A stretch of 36,343 bases of DNA from Frankia canadensis (GCF_900197875.1 NZ_FZMO01000434.1:1-36343); one strand, 5' to 3'. Counted from the first letter of the stretch, positions 14,742 to 23,616 are shown. Notes: generated from the sequence alone by a model not told the origin. Made by a program: numbers and translations.

Positions 14742-15634
14742 GCCGCACGATGACGACTGATATTCAACGTGCCCGCGACCTGCTGGCTCATCTCGTCTCC
14801 AGGCCGGACGGCACGATCCAGGATTACCGGGACCTCTACGACGAAGTCCTGGCGACATTTCCGCTGCCGGCCGAGGCGTCGAGTGAGGCGGTCGACGCTG
14901 GCGGTGTCCCGTCGTACTGGGTGCGCGACCGGGCCGTCGAGTCCAGCACCGTCGCCGTCCTCGTCCACGGCGGCGGTTGGTGCATGGGAACCGCCGCGGG
15001 GTACCAGGAGCTGGCCCACCGGATCTCGGCTGCCGCCCGCTGCCGCGTCCTCGTCGTCGACTACCGGCTAGCCCCCGAGCATCCCTATCCCGAACCGCTC
15101 GACGACGTGCTCACGGCGTACCGGTTCGCCCGATCCCAGCCCGGCGTGACCAGCGTCGCGCTGGTCGGAGACTCCTCCGGCGGAGGTCTCGTGACCGGGG
15201 CGGTGGTGGCGTTGCGTGAGAACGGGGAGACGCCGCCGGACGCACTCGTGCTGATGTCGCCGCTCGTCGATCTCACCGGCGAAGCGGCCTCGCTGGTCGA
15301 GCGTGCCGATCGGGACCCGCTCCCAGCTCGCGCGCTCGTCGAACAGATGGGCGGCGCGTTCCTGGCCGGCCGGGACCCGAAGGCGACCCCGCTCGCGTCC
15401 CCGCTGTGGGCCGACCTGCACGATTTTCCCCCCACGCTGGCGCTGGTCGGCACCGACGAGGGCCTGTACGACGACGCGGTCCGCCTCATCGACAAGATCG
15501 TCGCCGCCGGTGGAGAGGCCACCCTGGAGGTGGGCGAGAACATGGTCCACATCTGGCCGCTGTTCTCGTTCCTTCCGCAGGCACGCGCGGCGACCGACCT
15601 GATCGGCCGGTTCCTCGCCAAGCATCTCGCCTGA
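14738..15634 (+). CDS. Alpha/beta hydrolase, HSL-type esterase
   Basis: 298 residues from GTG 14738 (ATG 14750 possible). The oxyanion motif is VHGGGWCMG (~77-85), the nucleophile motif GDSSGGGL (~144), the acid is in GTDEGLYDDA, and the catalytic His in ENMVHIWPLF. These are the marks of the hormone-sensitive-lipase family, carboxylesterases of medium-sized acyl esters or lactones. It directly overlaps the luciferase-like monooxygenase gene. If that enzyme makes an ester or lactone (type II Baeyer-Villiger chemistry), the hydrolase would open it. It closes the plus-strand run and is followed by a strong hairpin. Confidence 0.9.
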   Translation: MSRTMTTDIQRARDLLAHLVSRPDGTIQDYRDLYDEVLATFPLPAEASSEAVDAGGVPSYWVRDRAVESSTVAVLVHGGGWCMGTAAGYQELAHRISAAARCRVLVVDYRLAPEHPYPEPLDDVLTAYRFARSQPGVTSVALVGDSSGGGLVTGAVVALRENGETPPDALVLMSPLVDLTGEAASLVERADRDPLPARALVEQMGGAFLAGRDPKATPLASPLWADLHDFPPTLALVGTDEGLYDDAVRLIDKIVAAGGEATLEVGENMVHIWPLFSFLPQARAATDLIGRFLAKHLA

Positions 15635-15640
15635 GACCGA

Positions 15641-15680
15641 CGCGGGCGGACGGGCCGCCGTCGCAGTCCGTCCGCCCGCG
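15641..15680. terminator. Strong hairpin between convergent genes
   Basis: CGCGGGCGGAC and GTCCGCCCGCG form a perfect 11-bp stem with an 18-base loop, seven bases after the esterase stop. It also lies downstream of the convergent TetR gene (stop at 15777), so it may serve both directions. Confidence 0.65.
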
Positions 15681-15776
15681 CCCCATCCGGTCGTGGCATC
15701 TCGCCACCGGACCACCGCGCATCATCCGGATGCCCGGTTCTCAGTCCCTCGATCCTCGGTCCTCGGTCGTACTCGG

Positions 15777-16439
15777 CTAACCCGAAGCCGATCCGTCCGC
15801 GTCCCTCGCCGCCTCGCCGAGGGCGAGCAGGACGCGGAAGAGCATCGCCTCGATGTGCGCACGGGACAGTTCCCCCCGTTCGAGCCACGCGGCGGTGGCG
15901 TCGGTGACCATCGCCTGGAAGCTGCGGATCATCGCCGCGTGCGGGCCCGACAGCGGGTCGAGGCCCACGATCTCCACGAGTCTGCGTTCCCAGGCCTGCA
16001 TGCTCTGGCGCACGACACCACTCACCTGTGGGTCGGAGCTCGACGCCGCGTGCAACATCGTCACGTAGGTGGCGCGGTTGCGTTCCAGCGCGTCGAGCCA
16101 GCGATGGAAGACCGCCGCGACCCGGCTCTCGGCCGATCCGCCCTGGGCCACGACGACATCCTCGGGAATGCGCGAGAACCGCCCGATGACCTCGAAGAAC
16201 AGTTCACGCTTCGTGCTGAAGTGGTAATGGATGTTCGTCCGGGTCGTCCCGGCGGCCGCGGCGATGTCGCCGGTCGAGACCAACTCATAGGGCTGAGCGG
16301 CGAACAGCTTGCGCGCCGCCTCCACGATCTGCTCGCGCCGGTCGTCCGCGTCCAGGCGGGTCCGCAGCCGCCGGGGCTCGCCGCTGCCCGGCTCAGCCTG
16401 CGCCCGCACGGGATCCAGAATAGACCGGGTGCGAAACAC
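15777..16439 (-). CDS. TetR-family regulator
   Basis: 220 residues from GTG 16439. The N-terminal HTH is REQIVEAARKLFAA, then TGDIAAAAGTTRTNIHYHFS (~57-76), followed by KRELFFEVIGR. The C-terminal ligand domain is helical and not diagnostic. The first ~30 residues are an Arg-rich extension before the usual start of the HTH, so a later start is possible. It is last in a same-strand cluster behind an SDR (45 bases), a thiolase and two more SDRs. A CoA-ester-responsive repressor of this cluster is plausible. Confidence 0.88.
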   Translation of the reverse strand: MFRTRSILDPVRAQAEPGSGEPRRLRTRLDADDRREQIVEAARKLFAAQPYELVSTGDIAAAAGTTRTNIHYHFSTKRELFFEVIGRFSRIPEDVVVAQGGSAESRVAAVFHRWLDALERNRATYVTMLHAASSSDPQVSGVVRQSMQAWERRLVEIVGLDPLSGPHAAMIRSFQAMVTDATAAWLERGELSRAHIEAMLFRVLLALGEAARDADGSASG

Positions 16440-16484
16440 AGCCCTGTGGGGTCGGCCACGGGTGAGCTGGTCGTCCCCGGGTCC

Positions 16485-17225
16485 TCATATCGCGAGCCCG
16501 CCGTCGACGGGCAGGACCACTCCGGTGACGTAGGCGCTTTCGTCCGCGGCGAGATAGCCGACCGCCGTGGCCATCTCGGCGGGTTCGGCGAAGCGACCGA
16601 GCGGCACGGTCGCCGTCATCGCGGCGAGGCGCTCCTCTCCCACGGCTTTCACCATTGCCGTGGCCGCGTTCGGCGAGATGGCGTTGACCGTGATGCCGAA
16701 GCGGGCGACCTCCTTGGCGACCGTCTTGGTGAACGCGACGATCCCGCCCTTGGCCGCGGCGTAGTTCGCCTGGCCGATCGTGCCGTGCAGGCCGGTGTAC
16801 GACGTCACGTTGACGATCCTCCCGAAACCGGCGGCGCGCATGTATGGGACGACGGCGCGGGTCACCAGGAAGGTTCCCTTGAGATGCACGTCGAGCACCG
16901 CCTGCCACTGCTCGTCGGACATCTTCCAGACCACGGTGTCACGGGTGATGCCTGCGTTGTTGACGGCGATGTCGACCGACCCCGCCCAGCGCGCGATGTC
17001 GTCGATCGCCGCAGCGACCTGGCCGCTGTCGCTGACGTCGACCGCGTGCGTGCGGCATCGGTCCATGTCGGCCGGCCAGGCCTTCTCAAGGGCCGCAGGA
17101 TCACGGTCGAGCACGGCCACGCGGGCACCGGCGCGGTGGAAAAGCGTGGCGATCTCCAGGCCGATGCCCTGCGCGCCGCCCGTCACGACCGCCGTGCGGC
17201 CGGTGAAGTCGAAGGTGATGCTCAT
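16485..17225 (-). CDS. SDR-family dehydrogenase (FabG-like)
   Basis: 246 residues from ATG 17225, two bases after the thiolase stop. The motifs are complete: VVTGGAQGIGLE (~12-23), VNNAGIT (~88), NVTSYTG with the Ser, NYAAAKGGIVAF with Tyr and Lys, and ending VTGVVLPVDGGLAI. It resembles FabG-type 3-oxoacyl reductases and 3-hydroxyacyl-CoA dehydrogenases. Directly downstream of a thiolase, the natural role is NAD-dependent oxidation of the 3-hydroxyacyl-CoA that the thiolase cleaves. The direction in vivo cannot be told from sequence. Confidence 0.9.
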   Translation of the reverse strand: MSITFDFTGRTAVVTGGAQGIGLEIATLFHRAGARVAVLDRDPAALEKAWPADMDRCRTHAVDVSDSGQVAAAIDDIARWAGSVDIAVNNAGITRDTVVWKMSDEQWQAVLDVHLKGTFLVTRAVVPYMRAAGFGRIVNVTSYTGLHGTIGQANYAAAKGGIVAFTKTVAKEVARFGITVNAISPNAATAMVKAVGEERLAAMTATVPLGRFAEPAEMATAVGYLAADESAYVTGVVLPVDGGLAI

Positions 17226-17227
17226 GG

Positions 17228-18409
17228 TCAGACGCGCTCGATGATCGTCGCGTTCGCCATGCCGCCGCCCTCGCACATGGTCTGCAGGCCGTAGCGGCCG
17301 CCGGTCGCCTCAAGGTTGGTCAGCATGGTCGACAGCAGGCGCGTGCCGGACGCGCCAAGGGCGTGACCGAGCGCGATGGCGCCGCCGGCCGGGTTCAGCT
17401 TCGCCGGATCGGCCCCGGTGTCGATCTGCCAGGCCAGCGGGACGGGCGCGAACGCCTCGTTGACCTCGAACACGTCGATGTCGTCGATCGACAGTCCCGC
17501 GCGCTCCAGCACCTTGCGGGTGGCCGGGATGACGCCGGTGAGCATCAGCAGCGGATCGCTGCCGGTGACGGAGAAGCTGTGGAAGCGGGCCCGCGGGGTG
17601 AGGCCGAGCCGCTGCGCGCGGTCCTCGCTCATGATGAGCGCCGCCGAGGCGGCGTCGGTGAGCGGGGACGAGTTGCCGGCGGTGATGCTCCAGTCGATCT
17701 CCGGGAACCGGGCGGAGAACTCCGGGGTCTCGAACGACGGCCGCAGCCCCGCCAGGCCCTCGGCCGTAGTGCTCGGGCGAACGGTCTGGTCGACGGTGTG
17801 CGGCGTGCCGTCGGGCAGCGTGACCGGCACCAGTTCGCGCGCGAAGAGCCCCAACGCCGCGCTCTCGGCGGCCAGGCGGTGCGAACGGGCCGAGTACTCG
17901 TCGAGCTGCTCGCGGGAGAGCTTCCAGCGGGCGGCGATGAGTTCGGCCGAGATCCCCTGGCCGACCAGGCCGTCGGGGAAACGGTGGCTCAGCGGGGCCA
18001 CGTTCGGGTCCTGGCCCTGAGAGCTCGCGCCCATGGGGATGCGGCTCATGGACTCGACACCGCAGGCGATCACGATGTCGTAGGCGCCGGCGATGACCCC
18101 CTGCGCGGCGAAGTGCGCGGCCTGCTGGCTGGAGCCGCACTGCCGGTCGACGGTCGTGCCCGGGACCTCCACGGGCAGGCCCGCGGCCAGGGAAGCGGTG
18201 CGCGCGATGTTGAGCGCCTGCTCACCGGTCTGCGACACACAACCGGCGATGACATCGTCGATCGTTGCCGGGTCGACGTCGTTGCGGGCGAGCAGGGCCT
18301 GCAAGGTCTGCGACAGCAGCTCGACCGGGTGGAGAACGGAGAGGGCGCCACCCGGTTTCCCTCGCCCCGAGGCCGTGCGGACGGCGTCGACGATGACTGC
18401 GCTGCTCAT
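17228..18409 (-). CDS. Acetyl-CoA acyltransferase (thiolase, FadA type)
   Basis: 393 residues, standard length. All catalytic elements are present: nucleophile in TVDRQCGSSQQAAHFAAQG (~88), NEAFAPVPLAW, the His loop NPAGGAIALGHALGASGTR, and the C-terminal CEGGGMANATI with the second Cys. It is a genuine degradative thiolase that splits 3-oxoacyl-CoA to acetyl- or propionyl-CoA and a shortened acyl-CoA. This contrasts with the Cys-less pair at 8818-11153, so the island holds two distinct C-C cleaving systems. It sits between SDR genes on the minus strand. Confidence 0.95.
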   Translation of the reverse strand: MSSAVIVDAVRTASGRGKPGGALSVLHPVELLSQTLQALLARNDVDPATIDDVIAGCVSQTGEQALNIARTASLAAGLPVEVPGTTVDRQCGSSQQAAHFAAQGVIAGAYDIVIACGVESMSRIPMGASSQGQDPNVAPLSHRFPDGLVGQGISAELIAARWKLSREQLDEYSARSHRLAAESAALGLFARELVPVTLPDGTPHTVDQTVRPSTTAEGLAGLRPSFETPEFSARFPEIDWSITAGNSSPLTDAASAALIMSEDRAQRLGLTPRARFHSFSVTGSDPLLMLTGVIPATRKVLERAGLSIDDIDVFEVNEAFAPVPLAWQIDTGADPAKLNPAGGAIALGHALGASGTRLLSTMLTNLEATGGRYGLQTMCEGGGMANATIIERV

Positions 18410-18496
18410 GGTTACCTCTTTCGGGCGGGGTCGAAGACTGTGCCGGCAACGAAGGATCGCAACTGTCCGACGGAGCGTCGCCGTTGCGCTACGGGC

Positions 18497-19240
18497 TCAG
18501 GCCCGCCAGGTGTGCCGGCCGGGCCGGGCCAGGACGAAGGTCGGGACGACGGTGCGACGGCTCAGCCGGGTGAGCGACGCGACGGCCTCGGCGACGTCGT
18601 CGACGGGGATCATCGTGTCGAGCGGGACCGAGTCCGCCAGGCCCTCGGTCATCGCGGTGGCCACGTACCCCGGGCAGACCGCGGTGGCCACGACGCCCCC
18701 CAGCGACTCCTCCGTGGTCACGGCCGCGCACCAGGAGATCAGGGCCGCCTTGGTGGCCCCGTAGGCCGAGTTGAGCGGCTCCCCGGCGAGCCCCGTCATT
18801 GACGCGACAGCGATGATCTTGCCGCCGCGTTCGGTCGCCGCACCGGCCTCGCGCAGCAGCGGGAGGAGCTCCTGGCCGAGCACATAGGCGGACCGCACAT
18901 TGATCGCGAACATCTTGTCGAAGCGCCGCACCGGGTAGTCCGCGAAGCGTCCGATGGCCCCCATGCCCGCGTTGAGCACCAGCACGTCGAGGCGGCCGTG
19001 CGCCTCCCGGTGCGTCGCGGCGAGACGGCGGACGTCATCCTCGGCGGACATGTCGGTGACGCACACCGCCACCTGGCTGCCGTACTCGTCCCGCAGCCGG
19101 GACGCGAGCGACGCCAGCGCATCGGCACCGCGGGCGCTGATCGTCAGGTCATGGCCGGCGGCGGCCAGCCGGACGGCGACCGCCTCGCCGATGCCCCGCG
19201 ACGCCCCGGTCACCAGGGCCACCGGCCGCCCGGTGCTCAT
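18497..19240 (-). CDS. SDR-family oxidoreductase
   Basis: 247 residues from ATG 19240, overlapping the upstream SDR stop by ATGA. It has VALVTGASRGIGEAV (~8-22), VLNAGMGAIGRF (~88), VASMTGLAGE, and SAYGATKAALISW with the catalytic Tyr and Lys. The tail lacks the common DGG ending and reads VPTFVLARPGRHTW. The order of the two SDRs before the thiolase suggests consecutive oxidation steps. A gap of 87 bases separates it from the thiolase start. Substrate unknown. Confidence 0.9.
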   Translation of the reverse strand: MSTGRPVALVTGASRGIGEAVAVRLAAAGHDLTISARGADALASLASRLRDEYGSQVAVCVTDMSAEDDVRRLAATHREAHGRLDVLVLNAGMGAIGRFADYPVRRFDKMFAINVRSAYVLGQELLPLLREAGAATERGGKIIAVASMTGLAGEPLNSAYGATKAALISWCAAVTTEESLGGVVATAVCPGYVATAMTEGLADSVPLDTMIPVDDVAEAVASLTRLSRRTVVPTFVLARPGRHTWRA

Positions 19241-19998
19241 CTGGGCGCCATCCGGATCGCCCCGTCGAGGCGAATGACCTCGCCGTTGAGCATGGCGTTC
19301 TCGACCAGGTGCACGACCAGCTGGGCGTACTCGTCGGGCCGGCCGAGCCGGGACGGGTGCGGCACCTGGACCGCGAGCGACGCTCGGATCTCGTCCGACA
19401 GGCCGGCCAGGATCGGCGTCTCGAACATCCCCGGCGCGATCGTCATGACCCTGATCTGGTGGCTGGCGAGATCGCGGGCCAGCGGCAGCGTCATGCCGAC
19501 GATGCCGCCCTTGGACGCCGAGTACGACGCCTGGCCGATCTGGCCGTCGTACGCGGCGACCGATGCGGTACACACGACCAGGCCACGTTCCCCGTCGACG
19601 GGATCGGTGGCGGCGATCCGGACCGCCGCGAGCCGCACGACGTTGAACGTCCCGATCAGGTTGATCTCGACGACCCGGGTGAACCTGGCGAGGTCGAGTG
19701 GCCCGTCCCGTCCGACGGTCCGGGCCGGGTCCCCGACACCCGCGCAGTTCACGACGATCCGCAGCGGGCCGAGGTCCTCGGCCGCGTCGAGGGCGGCGGA
19801 CACCTGCTCGGGATCACGCACGTCCGCCGGCACGAAGCGGACCCGGTCACCGAGCTCGGCCGCGACAGCGGCGCCCGCGGATGTCGGCAGGTCGAGGAGT
19901 ACGACTGCCGCGCCCCGGGCGAGGAGCCCGCGGACGCTGGCCAGGCCGAGTCCGGAGGCACCCCCCGTCACGATGGCGCTGCTTCCAGCGGGGTTCAT
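19237..19998 (-). CDS. HSD17B10-like 3-hydroxyacyl-CoA dehydrogenase
   Basis: 253 residues. The cofactor loop is IVTGGASGLGLASVRGLLA, followed by AAVVLLDLP, and the Tyr/Lys are in ASYSASKGGIVGMTLPLARD. The C-terminus NGEVIRLDGAIRMAPR is a hallmark of the HSD17B10 family (3-hydroxyacyl-CoA dehydrogenase type 2), which handles 2-methyl-3-hydroxybutyryl-CoA, other branched hydroxyacyl-CoAs and steroids. That specificity suits a pathway for branched or cyclic acyl-CoAs. First gene of the minus cluster, divergent from the zinc alcohol dehydrogenase across a candidate operator at 20057-20077. Confidence 0.93.
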   Translation of the reverse strand: MNPAGSSAIVTGGASGLGLASVRGLLARGAAVVLLDLPTSAGAAVAAELGDRVRFVPADVRDPEQVSAALDAAEDLGPLRIVVNCAGVGDPARTVGRDGPLDLARFTRVVEINLIGTFNVVRLAAVRIAATDPVDGERGLVVCTASVAAYDGQIGQASYSASKGGIVGMTLPLARDLASHQIRVMTIAPGMFETPILAGLSDEIRASLAVQVPHPSRLGRPDEYAQLVVHLVENAMLNGEVIRLDGAIRMAPR

Positions 19999-20056
19999 GA
20001 TCCTCCTATGTCCCGGGGCGGCTGCCCTCGAAGGTAAGCCGATTCGCCACGGACGG

Positions 20057-20077
20057 GCTGTCCGACAACGGGACAGC
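20057..20077. promoter_or_regulatory. Candidate operator GCTGTCC-N7-GGACAGC
   Basis: Perfect 7-bp arms; the inner TGTC-N9-GACA (20059-20075) has the spacing of the sites at 8744 and 13567. It lies in the 146-bp region between the divergent SDR (19998) and alcohol dehydrogenase (20145) genes, about 60-70 bp from each start. Confidence 0.55.
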
Positions 20078-20144
20078 GCGGACGTCCCGCGCGGCGGTGC
20101 GATAGGTGGCGGCCCGAGACGGACGCGGCGGCGAGAGGAAAAGC

Positions 20145-21182
20145 ATGAAGGCGTTGCAGTACCGCACTTTCGGCCAGTGGCCCGAGGTGGTCGAGGTCGA
20201 ACGGCCCCGTCCCGGGCCCGGCCAGGTTCTGCTCCGGGTCACCGCGGCCGGGGTGTGCCACTCCGACCTGGGCCTGCTCGCGCGCGACGCCGACACCTAC
20301 CCGTACGGCTCGCTGCCGCTCACGCTGGGCCACGAGGGCGCGGGTGTGGTGGCCGAGATCGGGGCGGGCGTGGCCGGGGTTCGTGTTGGCGAGCCGGTGG
20401 TCGTGTACGGACCGTGGGGCTGCGGTCGCTGCCGCGTCTGTGCCACCGGCGCGGAGAACCACTGCCCGTTCGCGGCCGCTCTCGGCATCCGTGCTCCCGG
20501 TCTCGGGTCGGCCGGGTCGATGGCGCAGTACCAGCTCGTCAACGACGCACGCCATCTGGTGCCGCTCGGCGATCTCGACCCGGTGCGCCACGTCTGTCTC
20601 ACCGACGCCGGTCTCACGCCGTACCACGCGATCAGGCAGTCGCTGCCGCGGCTGCTACCGGGCAGCATCGCCGTGGTCGTGGGTGTCGGTGGGCTGGGGC
20701 ACGTCGCCGTGCAGATGCTGCGCGCGCTCTGCCCGGCCACGGTCGTCGCCGTCGACATCGACGACGACCGGCTCGCGCTCGCCCGCGGCCTCGGCGCCCA
20801 GCACGCCGTCCGGACTGAGGACACCGCCGAGCTCGTCGCCGGCCTCAGTCGCGGCACCGGAGCCGCGATGGTGCTGGATCTCGTCGGGTCCCCCGCCACC
20901 ACCGATCTGGCGGCGCGGGTGGCGGCCCGCGGGGCGGACGTGTCGGTGATCGGTGTCGGCGGCGGCGCCGTCCCGGTCGGCTACCGCACCATCGCGTTCG
21001 ACGCGTCGGTCCGGTTCCCGTACTGGGGTTCGCGTCCCGAGCTGTTCGAGGTGTTGGAGATGGCCGCCGCGGGCCAGATCCGCGTCGAGGTGGAGACCTA
21101 CAGCCTCGACGAGGCCCCGGTCGCCTACCGGCGCCTCGCCGAAGGCAGGGTTCGCGGGCGGGCCGTCGTCGTCCCGGACTGA
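20145..21182 (+). CDS. Zinc-dependent alcohol dehydrogenase (MDR family)
   Basis: 345 residues from ATG 20145, which has GAGAGGAAAAGC just upstream. Catalytic zinc ligands are in GVCHSDLG (~36-43) and GHEGAG (~62-67). The structural zinc lobe has the cysteines of WGCGRCRVCATGAENHC (~91-107). The Rossmann motif is VVGVGGLGHVAVQ (~177). It oxidises a primary or secondary alcohol with NAD+. It is transcribed alone, divergent from the HSD17B10-like SDR, with which it shares a candidate operator. It ends in a hairpin shared with the liv operon. Confidence 0.92.
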   Translation: MKALQYRTFGQWPEVVEVERPRPGPGQVLLRVTAAGVCHSDLGLLARDADTYPYGSLPLTLGHEGAGVVAEIGAGVAGVRVGEPVVVYGPWGCGRCRVCATGAENHCPFAAALGIRAPGLGSAGSMAQYQLVNDARHLVPLGDLDPVRHVCLTDAGLTPYHAIRQSLPRLLPGSIAVVVGVGGLGHVAVQMLRALCPATVVAVDIDDDRLALARGLGAQHAVRTEDTAELVAGLSRGTGAAMVLDLVGSPATTDLAARVAARGADVSVIGVGGGAVPVGYRTIAFDASVRFPYWGSRPELFEVLEMAAAGQIRVEVETYSLDEAPVAYRRLAEGRVRGRAVVVPD

Positions 21183-21208
21183 CCGACGGGACGGCTCCGC
21201 CCGGTCAG
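21179..21208. terminator. Compact bidirectional hairpin covering two stop codons
   Basis: CTGACCG (21179-21185) and CGGTCAG (21202-21208) pair across 16 bases. The left arm contains the TGA of the alcohol dehydrogenase and the right arm the TGA of the convergent LivF-like gene. The genes are only 22 bases apart. Confidence 0.5.
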
Positions 21209-21930
21209 GAAACCCCGGCCTCGATTCCGAGGAAGGCCCGTAGCACCCGGGGGTCCTCGGCCACCGTCGAGGCCGGACCCGACAGCACCACCTCGCCGTT
21301 CTCCAGGACGTACGCCTGCGAGGCGACGCTGAACGCCGCGGCGGCGTTCTGCTCCACCAGAAGGATTGACATGCCGCGGGCGGCGATGCCGCGGATCGCC
21401 TCGACGATGACGTCGACCATGACCGGAGCCAGGCCCATGGACGGCTCGTCCAGCAGCAGGATACTGGGATCGGTCATCAACGCCCGGCCGAACGCCAGCA
21501 TCTGCTGCTGACCCCCGCTGAGCAGGCCCGCGGTGGAGTCCCGGCGCTCGGCGAGCACCGGGAACGACTCGTACACCGTGGCCAGGATCTCCTGCCGGCG
21601 CCGACGATCATGGACAGTGTGCCCGCCGAGGAGCAGGTTGTCCTCGACGGTCAACGGCGCGAAGATCCGCCGGCCCTCGGGCACCTGCACAACCCCCGCC
21701 CGCGCGATCCGGTGGCTCGGGCGGTTGGTGATAGCGTGCCCGCGCAGCCGCACCGATCCGGCCGACACCCGGACCAGGCCGCTGACGGCGTTCATCAGCG
21801 AGCTCTTGCCGGCCCCGTTCACCCCGACGACGACGGTGATGGCGCCCTCCTCCAGCACCAGGTCGACGTCGCGCAGCGCGACGACCTTGCCGTAGGCGAC
21901 CCGCAGGTGCTCGATCTCAAGCAGGGACAT
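21205..21930 (-). CDS. livF: Branched-chain amino acid-type ABC transporter ATPase
   Basis: 241 residues. Walker A GVNGAGKSS (~36-44), signature LLSGGQQQMLAFGRAL (~135), Walker B SILLLDEPSMGLAP, then the switch His near LVEQN. Length and the motifs VQVPEGRRIFAPLTVEDNL and EDPRVLRAFLG are typical of LivF. The start overlaps the LivG-like gene by 14 bases, and this is the last gene of the operon. In such catabolic islands, Liv-type importers often carry aromatic, cyclic or branched carboxylates rather than amino acids, so the gene name indicates family only. Confidence 0.93.
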   Translation of the reverse strand: MSLLEIEHLRVAYGKVVALRDVDLVLEEGAITVVVGVNGAGKSSLMNAVSGLVRVSAGSVRLRGHAITNRPSHRIARAGVVQVPEGRRIFAPLTVEDNLLLGGHTVHDRRRRQEILATVYESFPVLAERRDSTAGLLSGGQQQMLAFGRALMTDPSILLLDEPSMGLAPVMVDVIVEAIRGIAARGMSILLVEQNAAAAFSVASQAYVLENGEVVLSGPASTVAEDPRVLRAFLGIEAGVS

Positions 21931-22660
21931 GTTTCCTCCCCAGGAACGCCTCCTGCACGGCCGGCAGCGCGGCGGTGGCCGCCGGATCGCCCGCGGCCAG
22001 CAGCTGACCGAAGTTGAGCACGAACAGGTGGTCGCTCAGGCCGAGCACGAACCTCAGGTCGTGCTCGATGAGCAGCATCGTCATCCCATCGTCACGCAGG
22101 CGGCCGAGCACCGCGGAGATCTCCTGGCGCTCACCGGCGCTCATGCCGGCCACCGGCTCATCGAGCAACAGGATCTTCGGCGCCCCGGCGACGGCCCGGG
22201 CGATCTCGACGCGACGCTGGACGCCGTAGGGCAGCGCCGCCGGCGCGACCTGGGCGACGTGGTGCACGTCCATGCGTTCCAGAGCCTCGTCGGCGGCCTC
22301 GGCGGCACGCCGACGGCCGGCCCGGGACCGCGCCGTGGGGAGTTCCTGCACCCCCAGGAGCACGTTCTCGCGCACCGTCAGGCCCTCGACGAGCCGGATG
22401 CCCTGGAAGGTGCGGGCCAGCCCGCGGCGGTAGACCTCGTGTGGTCCGGCCGCCGTCACGTCCTGCCCCCCGAGGAACACCTGCCCGTCCGTCGGGGTGA
22501 CCAGGCGCGACATCGTGTTGACCACGGTGGTCTTACCGGACCCGTTGGGCCCGACGAGGGCGTGCAGATGGCCCGGTTCGAGGGCGAGCGAGACCCCGTC
22601 CACGGCCTTCACCCCGCCGAACCGCACCTTGATGTCCCGCAGCTCGAGGACGGCGGTCAT
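21917..22660 (-). CDS. livG: Branched-chain amino acid-type ABC transporter ATPase
   Basis: 247 residues from ATG 22660, overlapping the permease stop by ATGA. Walker A GPNGSGKTT (~38), a long inserted helix after GLTVRENVLLGVQE, the reduced signature LPYGVQRRVEIARAVA in place of LSGGQ (characteristic of LivG), Walker B KILLLDEPVAGMS, and LLIEHDLRFVLGLSD. Pairs with the following LivF-like ATPase. Cytoplasmic, bound to the two permeases. Confidence 0.93.
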   Translation of the reverse strand: MTAVLELRDIKVRFGGVKAVDGVSLALEPGHLHALVGPNGSGKTTVVNTMSRLVTPTDGQVFLGGQDVTAAGPHEVYRRGLARTFQGIRLVEGLTVRENVLLGVQELPTARSRAGRRRAAEAADEALERMDVHHVAQVAPAALPYGVQRRVEIARAVAGAPKILLLDEPVAGMSAGERQEISAVLGRLRDDGMTMLLIEHDLRFVLGLSDHLFVLNFGQLLAAGDPAATAALPAVQEAFLGRKHVPA

Positions 22661-23616
22661 GAGGACACCCCCATCTCCTGAGCCGGAACGGGCCGGTCCT
22701 GACCGGTGGACGCGCCGCCGGGCACCCCGGCGGATACGCCGCCCGGTCCGCCGGTGGGCCCGGCCGCCGCGCGGCGCAGGCGGCCGGGATCGAGCAGTTC
22801 GAACAGGCCGGCGAGCCCCTTCGGCAGGAAGACCAGGACGACGACGGTCAGCGCGCCCTCGACGACGCCCCGGTAGTCGCTGGCGAAACCCAGGTACGCG
22901 GAGAGAAACCAGGAGAACACGACCCCGCCGATCAACGGCCCGCTCCAGTGCCAGGTGCCGCCCACGACCAGGGCGGTCAGCGCGGACACCATGACGGAGA
23001 AGCCGAGGTTCTCGGGGGTGAAGACCGTCAGGAGGCTGGCCTGGGAGATACCCGCGAGCGACCCGAGGACCGCGCTCCACACGAACGCGATCTGGTGCTG
23101 GTGGCGCACGTTCACGCCGAGCGCGCTGGCGAGCGCCTCGTCCTTGCGCAGCAGGAGCAGTCGGCGCCCGACCGCGCCCCGCTGGGTGAGCGCGTTCACG
23201 GCCAGCACGCCGGCCAGGATCAAGGCCACCCCGCCGGTGCCGAGCGCCGGCGGGATGCCGAACAGACCGAGCGGACCGCCCGTCACGCTGTCCCAGGCGA
23301 GCGCCCCGATCTGAACGAGCAACACGAACGCGATGGTGGCCATCGCCAGATACAGGGCGCGCAGCCGCGCCAGGACCAGCGCGAGCAGCCAGGACAGGAC
23401 CATCGTGATGATCACTACTACGGTCGCGGCCGGCGCCGTCCCCCATCCCTGCGTCGCTGTCAGGTAGCCCGTCCCGTAGGCCCCGACGCCGTAGAAACCG
23501 ACACTCGCGAACGACAGGACGCCGGCCCGCAGGGCGACCTGCACGCTCGCCGCGAGCAGTGCCGCGACCAGCGCGCCCTGGATGTAGCCCTCGTTGCCGC
23601 TGAACCAGTCGATCAT
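22657..23616 (-). CDS. livM: Branched-chain amino acid-type ABC permease
   Basis: 319 residues from ATG 23616, overlapping the LivH-like stop by ATGA. Eight to ten hydrophobic helices; the LivM family pattern LSFASVGFYGVGAY occurs at ~30-43, and the EAA-like loop LLRKDEALASALGVN at ~155-170. The C-terminus has a Pro/Gly-rich tail of ~45 residues (after LLDPGRLRR) that is longer than usual and probably disordered in the cytoplasm. Forms the membrane channel with the LivH-like protein. Confidence 0.93.
   Translation of the reverse strand: MIDWFSGNEGYIQGALVAALLAASVQVALRAGVLSFASVGFYGVGAYGTGYLTATQGWGTAPAATVVVIITMVLSWLLALVLARLRALYLAMATIAFVLLVQIGALAWDSVTGGPLGLFGIPPALGTGGVALILAGVLAVNALTQRGAVGRRLLLLRKDEALASALGVNVRHQHQIAFVWSAVLGSLAGISQASLLTVFTPENLGFSVMVSALTALVVGGTWHWSGPLIGGVVFSWFLSAYLGFASDYRGVVEGALTVVVLVFLPKGLAGLFELLDPGRLRRAAAGPTGGPGGVSAGVPGGASTGQDRPVPAQEMGVSS

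Noticed and set aside
15693-17294. 533-codon plus-strand frame over the TetR and SDR genes
   Set aside because: Composition and lack of motifs mark it as an antisense shadow; the minus-strand genes have full catalytic motifs.
17363-18802. 479-codon plus-strand frame over the thiolase
   Set aside because: Antisense to a complete thiolase with all catalytic residues; low-complexity Arg/Gly/Val sequence.
20069-20089. CGGGAC-N9-GTCCCG, a second inverted repeat at the ADH/SDR promoter
   Set aside because: It overlaps the better TGTC-N9-GACA site and has the opposite half-site order; probably arises from the GC-rich GGGAC/GTCCC background.
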